A stretch of DNA of 64,000 bases from Glebionis coronaria (taxonomy: Eukaryota; Streptophyta; Magnoliopsida; Asterales; Asteraceae): assembly GCA_025667525.1 (NCBI GenBank), contig CM046877.1, positions 297,906,364 to 297,970,363 on the forward strand, read 5' to 3'. This document shows, in pieces, positions 11,221 through 21,458 of the stretch. Positions within the stretch are counted from its first letter, which is position 1; the number at the start of each line of letters is the position of its first letter. The translations under genes and the position numbers were made by a program. The notes under the pieces were generated by a model. That model did no database searches. It saw nothing but the letters and a program-made list of their open reading frames with translations, and was not told the DNA's origin.

Positions 11221-11652
11221 AGGCTTCGACCTGTAGGCTCTCAAAAACACGACCTGTGATTAGTGGGTAATCACTATGGTTTTCTTAGAACTGACAGTCG
11301 GTTTTCATGCATTCATCATTTTCATGCATACATATATATGTCATTGTCGCAGGTTTATGACTAAGTAATGGTTGGTACAGGACTGGCCTTATTTAGTCGC
11401 ATGTGTTTTATCGAAACTTTTAAATTTGGGACCGACCCATTGGCGTCCCCTCTCCATGTCTTTTGTTTTGAGTGAACTGACCATAGGCGTTCACTCTCGC
11501 GCATACAAAAGTTTTCATAAAACCGCATCATGCATTCATGTATCAATTTTCTTGCATAAAAGTTTTCTCATGATTTATTGGTATAAATTTTTTTTCATGT
11601 ATATAGTTTATGTTTGATCAGTTTAATCATGTATTTTATGTTATACTGTCAG
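11221..11652 (+). other. 5' leader of Tek1, no gene
   Basis: About 430 bases between primer site and gag start. Closely similar to the Tek2 leader (36861-37290), including a CTGACCATAGGCGTTCACTCTCG block. No coding region beyond chance short frames. Confidence 0.7.
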
Positions 11653-12380
11653 ATGGTTCTCACACGCGAGCAGGAACAACTCAATGCAGCAATTCAAGCT
11701 GCAATGCAAGCTATGCTTCCTCAACTGAGGAACGAAATCAGGGCTGAGGTTCAGGCTGCCAACAACCAGCAGCAACACCCAGTACCTCCTCCTCCTCCTC
11801 CAGCAACATTGGTCACATGGCTGAAGAGATTCAATAAGCGACGGCCTCGAGCTTTCGAGAGAACAGATAGCCCTAGTGAAGCTGAAAGCTGGTTGGCTCA
11901 CATTGAGAAGATCTTTGATGCTATGGGCTGTGACCCCGTCTTCAAGTCGAGGTTAGCTTGCTACAGGTTCGAAGGTGATGTACTATCATGGTGGATGGCA
12001 CTGAAGTAGTCTGAGGGAGGCGATAATTGGGTGGCTGGTTTGACTTGGGCTCAATTCAGAGATTTGGTGATGGGACAGTTCTTTCCCAAGGCTGAGCAAG
12101 ACAAGCTGAAGAGGGAGTACCATGGAATCCGATAGAGAGCTGGGGAGAATAGCAACGAGTTCATGCAGCGCTTTCTTCGCTTGGCTGGTTTTCTTGGTGC
12201 AGCAGCAGGTACTCCTAAAGAGAAAGCACACCACTTCATGTGGGATCTTCGTACACCGGTCGCAAAAAACTTGGTGTGTGCTACGTTCAACACGGTAGCA
12301 CAAGTGGCCGATGCAGCACGTAAGCTGGAGATGCTGCAGGAAAGAGATGAGTTCGGGGAAGCTGAGAGACCCGACAAGAG
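11653..12380 (+). pseudogene. Gag exon 1 of Tek1
   Basis: Starts at the ATG of MVLTREQEQL, matching the start of Tek2 gag. It contains the Pro-rich stretch (VPPPPPP) and the retrotransposon gag domain (WLAHIEKIFDAMGC, FEGDVLSWW, NEFMQRFLRLAGF). Exon 1 is 728 bp, exactly the length of its Tek2 counterpart. Two in-frame TAG codons (12007-12009 and 12133-12135) disable it; both sit at codons open in the other copy. At 12381 the frame meets a GT and would stop at once (TAA at 12382-12384) unless the following 85-bp segment is spliced out. Confidence 0.82.
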
Positions 12381-12465
12381 GTAAACATTCGTATTCAGCG
12401 GTGACCAATCCGTATTCTTTCAGTATATGTCTATATTTCATCTCCTTATAAACTATATCTTCCAG
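12381..12465 (+). other. Intron-like segment 1 in Tek1 gag
   Basis: 85 bp, begins GTAAAC and ends TATCTTCCAG, AT-rich with a pyrimidine run before AG. It lies at the same position and phase (after two bases of a codon) as the 84-bp segment in Tek2. Its sequence has diverged far more than the flanking coding sequence. Confidence 0.72.
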
Positions 12466-12615
12466 GCAAAAGACTGGGGACCGGTCTCAGCCGGCTACTC
12501 AGCATCAACCTACTCAGCCCAAGGGAAATGGTCAGACTCACGACCGTTCTGCTACGGATAGGCGTGGCGCTAATGATAATTACCGTAACAACGCTGGACA
12601 CTCCAACAGCAGGAG

Positions 12616-12692
12616 GTCCTTATACTTACGCATTTTCTTATGATTACATGTTATAATCCTTAATTCTGACACATTAGAGAATCTTCTACCAG
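12616..12692 (+). other. Intron-like segment 2 in Tek1 gag
   Basis: 77 bp, begins GTCCTTATAC and ends CTTCTACCAG. Same position, phase and exact length as 38238-38314 in Tek2. Confidence 0.7.
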
Positions 12693-12757
12693 GAATCATG
12701 GTAACGGGAGGGACCAGAACCAGAGAGGTTCTCAGCCTAACCGTCAAGCTATCACTA

Positions 12758-12831
12758 GTATTCCATCTTACGATTTATCCGCATTTTCCTTTGTACCTTT
12801 CATCATGTCTCATGTATATTGTTCTTATTAG
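12758..12831 (+). other. Intron-like segment 3 in Tek1 gag
   Basis: 74 bp, begins GTATTCC and ends GTTCTTATTAG. The Tek2 counterpart is 73 bp (38380-38452). Both interrupt the codon after its first base. Confidence 0.7.
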
Positions 12832-13544
12832 GCTCACAATCAGTCAGGACACCTGCTGGAGGATATACTCATCCTCTTTGCACTATTTGCCACCGTAGGC
12901 ACCCAGGGTCATGTCGCCGCGGAAGCGACACATGCTACAAGTGGGGTCTTCCTGGCCATCGCATGAAAGACTGCCGCAAGGGCGAGATGGAGGGCACATC
13001 AGGACATGCTGATACCAAGCCGCCTCCTACTAGTGGACGCGCTTACACGACATCTCACGATCAGGCTAACAAGTCTACAGGTACCATCACTGGAATCTTA
13101 TATATGTATGGTCAAGCTGCATGTGTTATGTTTGATACGGGTACCACTCACTTGATCATCTCTACTGCTTATGCCAAGAATGTTAGGATACTCTCCATGC
13201 CACTAGAGAATATACTAAATATTTCCACGCCTTTAAGAGACTCTTTACGCATAACCCATGTGTACAAGAGCCTTCCCCTAGAGTTTGATGACAAGATTCG
13301 TCCTATTAACGCACTTCCGCTAGACATGAATGATTTTGACATGATTTTGGGCATGGATTGGCTATCCAAGCATCATGCTACCATAGACTGCTATTCATAT
13401 CGAGTCATCTTCGGTGATGTTAATGCGCCAGAGTACATTCACAACGGGTTCATACCCGGAAGGTCTGTACAAATCATATCAACCTTGCAAGCACGTGCAT
13501 TACTTTCACATGGTTGTGAGGCTTATCTAGCTACTATTTAGGAC

Positions 13545-14156
13545 ATGGATGCTGAATCCCCATCAATTCAGAATCAGCCGATAGTGTCAGAATTTCCAGA
13601 TGTATTCCCAGAAGAACTTTCAGGCATATCACCTGCACGTGAAGTAGAATTTAATATCGAGCTCATCCCAGGAGCTGAGCCGATTTCCAAGGCTCCTTAT
13701 CGCATGGCTCCCATAGAGTTGAAGGAGCTGAAGGAGCAATTGCAAGAACTTCTGGAACGAGGCTTTATTCGACCAAGCGCATCTCCATGGGGCGCACTAA
13801 TCTTATTCGTTAAGAAGAAGGACGGCAGTATGCGTCTTTGCATAGACTATCGCGAGCTCAACAAGATTACCATTAGGAATAGGTATCCACTACCACGTAT
13901 AGACGATCTGTTTGACCAACTCCAAGGGGCCAAACATTTCTCCAAGATTGATCTAAGGTCGGGCTATCATCAGCTACGGGTTAAGGAGCATGACATCGCC
14001 AAGATTGCTTTCCGTACACGCTATGGCCACTACGAATTTGTAGTCATGCCATTTGGCCTTACCAATGCTCCAGAAATGTTTATGGATTTGATGAACAGAA
14101 TCTTCCATGAATTTCTGGACAAGTTCGTTATTGTCTTCATTGATGACACATCCTGA
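13545..14156 (+). pseudogene. Reverse transcriptase N-terminal part of Tek1
   Basis: 203 codons: the linker ([11 protein letters not shown]), fingers and palm of RT, including [10 protein letters not shown], the catalytic Asp in [12 protein letters not shown], and the box FIDD at the end. Just after FIDD a 2-base insertion against Tek2 shifts the frame, so the thumb and RNase H are in another frame from about 14157. RT copies element RNA into DNA. Confidence 0.88.
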
Positions 14157-14875
14157 TATTCTCTAAGTCCAAGGAGGAACACGAAGACCATCTTCGTACA
14201 GTACTACAGATTCTTCGCCAGAAGCAGCTGTATGCTAAATTCTCCAAGTGTGAGTTCTGGTTAGACAAGGTGGCATTCTTAGGTCACATTGTATCACCAG
14301 AAGGAATCATGATGGATCTAGCGAAGGTTGAGGCTATTAACAAGTGGCCAAGACCGACATCATCGACTGAAGTCCGCAGTTTCCTAGGCTTAGCTGGTTA
14401 TTACCGTAGGTTCGTGGAGAAATTTTCCCATTTAGCACTACCATTGACCAAATTGATGCGGAAAGGGGAGAAATTTGTCTGGACTGAAGAAAGAGAGAAG
14501 AGCTTTGAAGACCTAAAGCAGAAGTTAGTATCTGCACTGATTCTTACTCTCCCATCTGGTATAGGTGGATTTCAGATCTATAGTGATGCATCGGGGAAGG
14601 GACTTGGCTGTGTTCTCATGCAACATGGGAAAGTGATTGCGTACGCTTCACGACAGCTTAAGCCATATGAGGAAAATTACCCTATGCATGACTTGGAACT
14701 TGTAGCAGTCGTGTTTGCATTGAAGATATTGAGGCACTACTTGTATGGATAATCATGTGATATTTTCACGGACCACAAGAGCTTGAAGTATATCTTCACT
14801 CAACGTGAATTGAACATGAGAAAGAGGAGATGGTTAGAGCTGTTGAAGGATTATGACATTAATCTCCAGTATCAT
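14157..14875 (+). pseudogene. RT C-terminal part and RNase H of Tek1, left half
   Basis: Continues RT after the frameshift: connection domain ([25 protein letters not shown]) and RNase H with acidic residues in IYSDASGKG and [13 protein letters not shown] at 14750-14752 breaks it where Tek2 has an open codon. The frame reads on to the NA1 insertion point at 14875; the remainder resumes at 27633. Confidence 0.85.
14871..14875. repeat. Target duplication of NA1, left copy
   Basis: ATCAT, repeated at 27633-27637. Joining the flanks at this point restores the Tekay RNase H reading, as in Tek2 at 40461-40490, which confirms the insertion site. Confidence 0.88.
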
Positions 14876-15962
14876 TGATGAGACTGCTTTTATACATAGT
14901 CTCATCGTCCATTTCGGGCTTAAAATGCATAAAATATCATTAAAACTGCCAAATATATGCTCGTGTTTGTTGCTTGTGTATTTTAGGTACAAATATTGAG
15001 GAAATGACAAAAAAAAATCACAAGAGTCATTCAAAAACGAACACGGGAAACGAAGCCGCACAATGAACCGGGCCCAAATCAAGAAATTCCAAAATGGTCC
15101 TTGAAGTTTTGAAGATTGGCAACTTTAGTCCCTCATTTTCAAAGATTTGGCAAGATAAGACCTTGAGGAATTCATCATTGGCAAAAGAAGACCTCCATGT
15201 TTGAAGATTATACAAGTTATGCCCTTGAAGAATCCAAAAATATGCATTAATGGTCCTTGAAAGTAATTGTGCCAAAAGTGTAAACTTCCCAAACTCATTT
15301 ACAAAGGGAATGGGTTTTTGGCTGTTTATTACAAAATGAACAAAACAAAGAACCTTGGGGGCCAAACTGGCCAGACAACAAACCTCCCAACCCCTATCAC
15401 CTTACGCCACGTCACCCCCTCTCTCCCCTCAACCAATCAAAAGCCTCCCCTCATCCACCTCACTTTCCACTCAATTTTAAAACCGATTTTAAATAATCAG
15501 TTAACCATTTTTTGGGGGTAAACACAATATTTAAAATACTTAACCCCCAAACTAGATTAAACCACTCTTTAATCACCCTTAAACCCTAAATTTTACCAGA
15601 CCCAATCAACTTTAAAACAAAGGGTTTTTTGGCTAATCTTTCCAGATCACTGATTAAGCCCACTATAAACAAAACCGCACACCCAGATTCTTCAAACCGT
15701 GACCCAAAAGGGTCCCACGTTGGTCCCCTGCACCCCTGTTTGGACAAAAATGGCAAAGAACGAATCCTGCAGTCTATCCAACGTCCCAGAATCACTCATT
15801 GGTACCCAAGGAGCACATTGAACGCCCAAGATCAATCTAACAGCTGGTATCCATCAAAATCATCACATGGGCACAATTTGACCAAATTTTCAGTCAAGAT
15901 TCCAAGGGCTTTTTGGAGATTTCAGCTCATTAGGGTTTTGATATCTAGATAGTTCTGTCAGT

Positions 15963-15970
15963 CTATATAA
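15963..15970 (+). promoter_or_regulatory. Probable TATA box, NA1 5' LTR
   Basis: CTATATAAG about 1.09 kb into the LTR, conserved in the 3' LTR at 25298-25305. Confidence 0.65.
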
Positions 15971-16358
15971 GAGACCTTCCAACATGTGGATAGGCTCTTG
16001 TTCTAGTTTTCTAGCAAAATTTCTTTTGTAATCCCTTTTTATGCAATATAAAATTGGTATTTTTTTAAATATAATTCCTTTTATGTTTGGTAAAAGTTGG
16101 TATTAAGGTTAGCTAGAAACTGAGTTCCATTATTTTAACATTGGTTCAAAGATTTTCAAAAATCATTTTTATTCAAAGTTTCTGAAAAAAAGGTTATTTG
16201 TTTGAAATCTTGTTCTGAAATTTGGTTTTCCAGGTTTTTAAGGGTTTGTTTAAGTGTTTTTGAAAGGAAAAGAGTTTAAGGAAAGTATTTGAAAAAGGTT
16301 TAAAAAGTTGTAAAATCAGAAATATATTGGTTATATTATTTCTTGTTGATTTTAGCAG

Positions 16359-16458
16359 GATTTAAGTGGAAGCCTGTTATCCAAGGATCAGCACAGGCCC
16401 GGGCCTGTTTGGAGATGGCAAAGCAGCCATTGTGGGACCTGGATGTGGGTCGCACAAG
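16359..16458 (+). other. Exon-like module in the NA1 leader
   Basis: 100 bp rich in G and C inside AT-rich sequence, preceded by a good acceptor (TTGATTTTAGCAG) and followed by a donor (AAG then GTAAAT). The arrangement is conserved in the 3' LTR (25692-25790) and, with much sequence change, in the reversed LTR fragment at 34668-36262 (acceptor TTTTGCAG). It suggests a spliced leader; there is no RNA evidence here. Confidence 0.45.
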
Positions 16459-17096
16459 GTAAATCCCTTGTTTTCAGATTTGAGTTTCAAAATTTTATGA
16501 TTTATGAGATTTTGTGAATGTGTATGAAATGTGTTTAAGTGCTAGTTATTCTGGTTGTTCATGCTTATTTTGATGTTATATGTATGTTAGTAGTGGTTTG
16601 AATCATTGTGGTTAAGTGTTAATCTTATTTGGTTTCAAAAAAGTGAAATCTGAAATCTAAAGGGGTGTTTGGATTAGGGTCTAAATCAGGGTAAATGATT
16701 TAAGTCTTGGTTAAAACCTGTCTAAATATACTCAATAGGGTATTGTTAGGTTGTATGTTAGTTTGGTTTTCAATTTGATAGGGTTTAATAGCAGTTTGCA
16801 TGTTAAAAGTGGTGAGAAGTATGAAAACCAGTAAGTGCCTTGATTGACTATTTTTATTGGAATTTGTGCCTCAAATTTTGTAGTCTGTTAGATTCTAGGT
16901 CCAAGCAGGGTTGGTAATCAGTTTTATGCTATTTGGTGGATGTGTATGCAAGCTTTTAGCTTTTAAAATTCATTTTTGTGCATGTAACTTATTGTTACTG
17001 TTCATCAGAAAAATTACTTGAAAAATCAGTAACTTCATTTGCCATTTGTGTGATTTTTATGTGTTGGAACTGGTTTCTTTTTGCTATAATCTGACT

Positions 17097-17221
17097 CCCT
17101 ACACTCATTTGAGTGTAGGGGTGCCTTCTTGCCCAAGAAAAGCTCTCAATATAAGCTTTCCTAAGCTTATAGCTAATCTGACCTAAAAATTACACTAACA
17201 GTAGGAACCAATTTCCCACTG
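17097..17221 (+). other. Cluster of three hairpins in NA1 R-U5
   Basis: Stem 1: CCCTACACTCA with TGAGTGTAGGG, 2-base loop (17097-17120). Stem 2: TATAAGCTT with AAGCTTATA, loop TCCT (17150-17171). Stem 3: CAGTAGGAA with TTTCCCACTG, loop CCAA (17199-17221). In the 3' LTR (26429-26553) all three are kept. The first has a different loop (AC for TT) and the third is a better stem (CAGTGGGAA). Confidence 0.6.
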
Positions 17222-18311
17222 CTAGCTTTGTTGTTACCACTGCTATACAAAAGGACAAAACCTGTCAAGTGTCACTATCAGAAACCTAGAATTTTTGACT
17301 TTAGTGCACTTATTTAGGAGTTAGACATTGAAACCAGTTTTGTAATTTTTCTAATTTAATTTGTGATTTTTCAGTTTAATTAGATTTTTTATTACTGTTC
17401 ATTTACTATTTTTTACAATTATTAGCTATTTTTAATACTTTTTAATATTCTGTTTTTGGCATTTAGTGGTAAAAATTGTTATTTTTCAGTTTTAATAATT
17501 TTCCTAGACTTAGAAAAAGATTTTAAGATTTTTGGTTTTAAAAGTTTTTACTGTTCACTTTTCATTTAATTTTTAGAATTAATTTAGTATAATTAGGGTT
17601 TTAATTCAAACTGTTTTTGTCCTTTAGTGAAATTTTTTATATTTTTCAAACTTTTTTATTTTTCTTCTGTTCATTAGAGTAATTTAGGATTTTTAAAATT
17701 GACAAATTATTTTTGGCATTATTTTATTATTTTTTTATAATTATTTTAGTTAAAAAATAGTTTTTAGTGATTTAAAAATAGAAAAATAGTTTTTAAAAAT
17801 TAGGAAAAATACTTTTTAGTCTTTAGATAATATAATTAAGTTATTTGTTCAATAAAATAATATTTTGGAGATTTTGATTAATTATATTTAATTTTAGGAC
17901 AATAATTAGCATTTAAAATTGAATATTTAATTAATAAAAGGTTTTAAAATATTTTTATTGGATTTGTATTCTTATTTTGTATTGCTTAAGACTTAGTTTT
18001 AGCTTTTAATTAATTTTTAGGTTTAAAAGTTTTAATTTTGTAGTTTTTACGGTTTTACGTGAACGATCTTTTCGTCTTAGCTCGATCCGTCTTCGTAACC
18101 GTCAATCTCTTCTCACCCCATTTCTATTTTCTTTTCTTCTCAATATAATCACAAACATTAATCAATTCATCACACAACACACTTGCCTCCTTGGGAAACG
18201 AACTTGAACTTTTTTGGTCATTAGTGCTCGGTTTTCCTAAACCGACACTTAACGCTTACCACTATTTTGTTGCTCTTTTCCTAAAGGGTACAAAAACTCT
18301 ACATCAATTTT

Positions 18312-18329
18312 TGGCGCCGCTGCCGGGGA
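18312..18329 (+). promoter_or_regulatory. Primer-binding site of NA1 (tRNA-Asp type)
   Basis: TGGCGCCGCTGCCGGGGA, one mismatch from the complement of plant tRNA-Asp, nine bases after the LTR end. Confidence 0.9.
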
Positions 18330-19053
18330 GGCGTGTTGTGTTTTGATTGAACAATTTTTGTTTTTATACTAACCATAATTAGTATTTGTATTAGTAGCAC
18401 TTTACTAATACGTATTATCGATTTTTGGTTTTTGTGTGAATACTATTACTATATTGTATACGTAGAACAATAAATTCACAAGTACTCCAAATACGTGAGA
18501 AATCACAACCTTGACTTGGGAGGTCATTACCCAATCATTGTATTCGAATCTCAAACCAAAGAAAAAAGGCAAAAATAAATAAATACTTTCGTGAAGCTCG
18601 ATTTTGAAAAATACAAACTATAAGGTGGGTATAAGGCGGTTGTATTTCACGACCTAAAGGACAAAGGCTCTTAAGTGCTTCGCGCCGCCTCGTTTCCTCC
18701 GCTTGCTTGTGAGTATTTGATTTTGAGAGCTAATCGAGGGTTTTTCCGCCCAAAGTATTATTACATATCATATATATTTTCTTGGTTTCATTGATTAAAC
18801 CCTCTTGAACGTTTTGGTGTTCCACCAACGTTCTAAAGTCATCGAAGGCGTTCACTTCACGTGATCGTTTTCATTCCTTGAGGCTTCTTTAATCGAGAGA
18901 TTTGATTAAGGAGGAGATTTGTAGATTTGTGTCTACTTAATACATTCACCAAATTCCAAAAAGGTTAATACAATCAAAAACCACAAAAAATTGAAAAATA
19001 CAAAACACCAAAAAGAATCTTCTTTGCTCGTCCCCTCGTTGTACGTGATGTTT
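18330..19053 (+). other. 5' leader of NA1, no gene
   Basis: About 720 bases between primer site and gag. Blocks such as ATAAGGCG, GCTTCGCGCC and the CTCGATTAG region resemble, in reverse complement, the leader of NA2 (47342-48014). No coding region. Confidence 0.65.
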
Positions 19054-19431
19054 ATGCTAACTCGTAATCAAGCAAGACGTGCACGTAAACGAAAGAACAA
19101 AACTCCCACTCCAAATCATTCTAGTGAGGAGTCTCCTATTGACGAACCCATTGTACGAGAAGCACCAACCATGGCGAATCGAATTATGATGGAGTTACTT
19201 CAAGCACCCACCGAGGGTTATGGAGAGGCTATTGTGATTCCCGCTATCCTTGCGGAGAATTTTGAGGTGAAAACTGGTTTGTTGTCGATGATTCAAAACA
19301 ACAAATTCCGTGGTGATGAGAAGGACAACCACACAACCATATCCGCCAATTTAATCGTCTTACCGCCACATGCAAATTTAAGGATGTCTCGAATGACTCG
19401 ATTAAGAAGATGCTTTTTCCGTATTCCTTAG
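19054..19431 (+). pseudogene. Gag N-terminus of NA1
   Basis: Starts at the ATG of MLTRNQARRARKRK, a basic N-terminus, followed by MANRIMMELLQAPTEGYGEA and the beginning of the gag domain (IQNNKFRGDEKDN). A 1-nt loss near 19330 shifts the frame, and the rest of gag continues in the frame of the next entry. NA2 has the same opening (MEELLRAPTERYGEA). An ATG at 19048 is an alternative start. Confidence 0.75.
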
Positions 19432-21458
19432 CGGGGCCCGCTAAAATTTGGTTAGAGAAAGAGCCACCCAATTCTATATTGACGTGGAAGGATCTCGTTT
19501 CAAAATTCGTGAACCAATCTTTTCCGCCCTCTAAGACTACACATTTGAAAAACGAGATTTCAAAGTTTTCACAAGAATCAAATGAAAGTTTTTCAACGGC
19601 TTGGAATAGGTTTAAGGAGATGTTACATGAATGTCCTCATCATGGTTTTTCCGACTTGCACCAAATTGACACGTTTTACAATGGACTTAACGATCATGAA
19701 AGAGATTATTTAAATGCTTCCGCGGGTGGTAATTTTTTGTGTAAAACGGTTGAAGAAGCTTTGGTGATAATTGAGAATAGGTCTAAGGTTTATAGCCCTC
19801 GTAACACACCGAGTGTTACCAAATTGGGTTCATCATCGTCACCATCGTCTCGTAGCATTAATGCCTTACAAGATGAGGCAAATGAGGAAAATCGGTTTTT
19901 CGATAGGTTTTCGACTCTTATGTCCCATTGGAAAGCTCAAGAAGCTTCGAATTCCGCTTCGGTTAAAGCGGTTGCTATGAGTTATTTGTCGTGTGGTGGA
20001 GCTCATGATCTTTCTGAGTGCATTACCGCGGATGGTAACACTTCGAGTGCTTATATAGCCACGGGAACTTATAACCAAAACGGTCAAGGTTCCCGCCAAA
20101 ATCAAGCTCCACCAAATCAAAATGCTAATAACTATCGAAACAACAATCAAGGTGGTAATTATCAAGGCAATCAACGTAATTACAACAAGGGTAATTATCA
20201 AAGTGGAAATGGGCAAATTTCAAACCAAAACCAAAATCGTGATTTTCAAACTACCACACAAGGTTTTCAAAATGATCACACCAAAAATCTTCAAGGAGAG
20301 TTTTTGAATTATGCTAAGGCAAACGATGCTAAGTTTGACAATATGCAACGTGAAATGGTTAGCTTAAGATCCGAGTTGAAAAACGAGCTTAAAAACGAAC
20401 TTGCTAATGAACTTAAAACTCATGCTAATAAAATGGAAGGAAATGTTCAACGACTCCAACAAAATCAACAAAAAATGGAGCAAGGTCAACATGAGATTAA
20501 GCAAGAGTTGTTAAAAGCGGATGCTAGGCAATCTAAGTTTGAAGACCGAATGGGAAAAATGTTTGAAGCTATCATGTGTAAACCCTCTTCTTCGGGTGGT
20601 CTTCCTAGTGATACCATCGTGAACCCGAAAGGAGAATTGAAGGTTATTACTACTCGTAGTGGTAAAACTTTCAAAGAACCCATTTCTCGTCCAAGTACTT
20701 CTATGGAGAAGGAAAAAGAGAAAGAACCCGAGGTGGTGGTAGAAAAGGAGCAAATTTCAACCCCACGAAGTACCGCTCTAACCACAACTACGGTTGAACC
20801 AATACCAATTGTGGAACCCGAGATTCCAAGGCCGATGCCTATGCCTATGCCCCAACCCACACCACCCTTACCTTACCCTTCAAGACGAAACAAGGAAAAG
20901 GCACAAGAACGAAATAATTATCAATTTGAACTTTTTATGAAAATGTTTCGTGACTTGCATTTTAATATAAGTTTTGCCGACGCCTTAGTCATGATGCCTC
21001 GATTTGCCGCGAACTTCAAAAGTATGTTGAATAACAAAGAGAAATTGCAAAAATCATCTAGTTGTTCATCGGTTTTTCTTAGCCGCATACCTCAAAAAGT
21101 CGGTGATCCCGACAAGTTTTTAATCCCATGTGCTATACAAGACATGGAAGAATGCTACACCTTGGCCGATCTTGGTGCTAGTATTAATTTGATGCCTCTT
21201 GAGATTTTTAAATCGCTCAATCTTCCCAATCTCACTCCTTCAAGAATGTCAATCGAGATGGCCGATCATTCTACGATTCTAGCTTGTGGAGTAGCCGAGG
21301 ACGTCTTCGTGAAAGTTGGAAAGTTCTACTATCCCGTAGACTTTATCGTTGTTGACATTCCCATCGATCCTAAAGTTCCTTTAATTTTAGGTAGATCATT
21401 TTTGGATACCTCGAGTTATCGATGTGCACACAAGAAAAATCACTCTTCGTTTCAATGA
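19410..21458 (+). CDS. Gag (main part) and aspartic protease of NA1
   Basis: 682 codons. Gag domain at about residues 1-115 (IWLEKEPPNSILTWKDL, HGFSDLHQIDTFYNGL). Intact zinc-knuckle-like motif CLSCGGAHDLSEC near 192-204 (C-x2-C-x3-H-x4-C). Asn/Gln-rich stretch, coiled-coil-like Lys/Glu segment around 310-385 (QREMVSLRSELKNELKNEL), Pro-rich linker, then protease with the Athila-type motif [13 protein letters not shown] and VPLILGRSFL. Gag would package RNA and the protease would cut gag and the tail. The frame ends through a 1-nt shift near 21415 at the protease C-terminus. Confidence 0.88.
   Translation: MLFPYSLAGPAKIWLEKEPPNSILTWKDLVSKFVNQSFPPSKTTHLKNEISKFSQESNESFSTAWNRFKEMLHECPHHGFSDLHQIDTFYNGLNDHERDYLNASAGGNFLCKTVEEALVIIENRSKVYSPRNTPSVTKLGSSSSPSSRSINALQDEANEENRFFDRFSTLMSHWKAQEASNSASVKAVAMSYLSCGGAHDLSECITADGNTSSAYIATGTYNQNGQGSRQNQAPPNQNANNYRNNNQGGNYQGNQRNYNKGNYQSGNGQISNQNQNRDFQTTTQGFQNDHTKNLQGEFLNYAKANDAKFDNMQREMVSLRSELKNELKNELANELKTHANKMEGNVQRLQQNQQKMEQGQHEIKQELLKADARQSKFEDRMGKMFEAIMCKPSSSGGLPSDTIVNPKGELKVITTRSGKTFKEPISRPSTSMEKEKEKEPEVVVEKEQISTPRSTALTTTTVEPIPIVEPEIPRPMPMPMPQPTPPLPYPSRRNKEKAQERNNYQFELFMKMFRDLHFNISFADALVMMPRFAANFKSMLNNKEKLQKSSSCSSVFLSRIPQKVGDPDKFLIPCAIQDMEECYTLADLGASINLMPLEIFKSLNLPNLTPSRMSIEMADHSTILACGVAEDVFVKVGKFYYPVDFIVVDIPIDPKVPLILGRSFLDTSSYRCAHKKNHSSFQ

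Larger units (their letters stand above)
12466..13541 (+). pseudogene. Gag 3' part with zinc knuckle, and protease, of Tek1 (two further introns inside)
   Basis: Exon 2 is 12466-12615, exon 3 is 12693-12757, and exon 4 opens at 12832. Read this way the frame is continuous through a basic Asn/Gln-rich gag tail, a zinc-knuckle-like motif CYKWGLPGHRMKDC, and the protease with its active-site Asp in FDTGTTHL (normally DTGA or DSGA). The second knuckle Cys is Trp. The frame ends at a TAG at 13539-13541 and resumes in RT at 13545. Protease cuts the polyprotein; gag binds RNA. Confidence 0.78.
14876..18302 (+). repeat. 5' LTR of NA1
   Basis: 3.43 kb, unusually long. Starts TGATGAGACTGC and ends CAAAAACTCTAC, next to ATCAATTTTTGGCGCC. 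The promoter is near 15963. Some 2.3 kb of R-U5 follow, containing an exon-like module, three hairpins and a very AT-rich second half (17340-18050). Short ORFs inside do not resemble proteins. No gene seen. Confidence 0.93.

Noticed and set aside
20122..20307. Ile/Thr-rich ORFs within NA1 gag in other frames
   Set aside because: Shadows of the Asn/Gln-rich gag linker.
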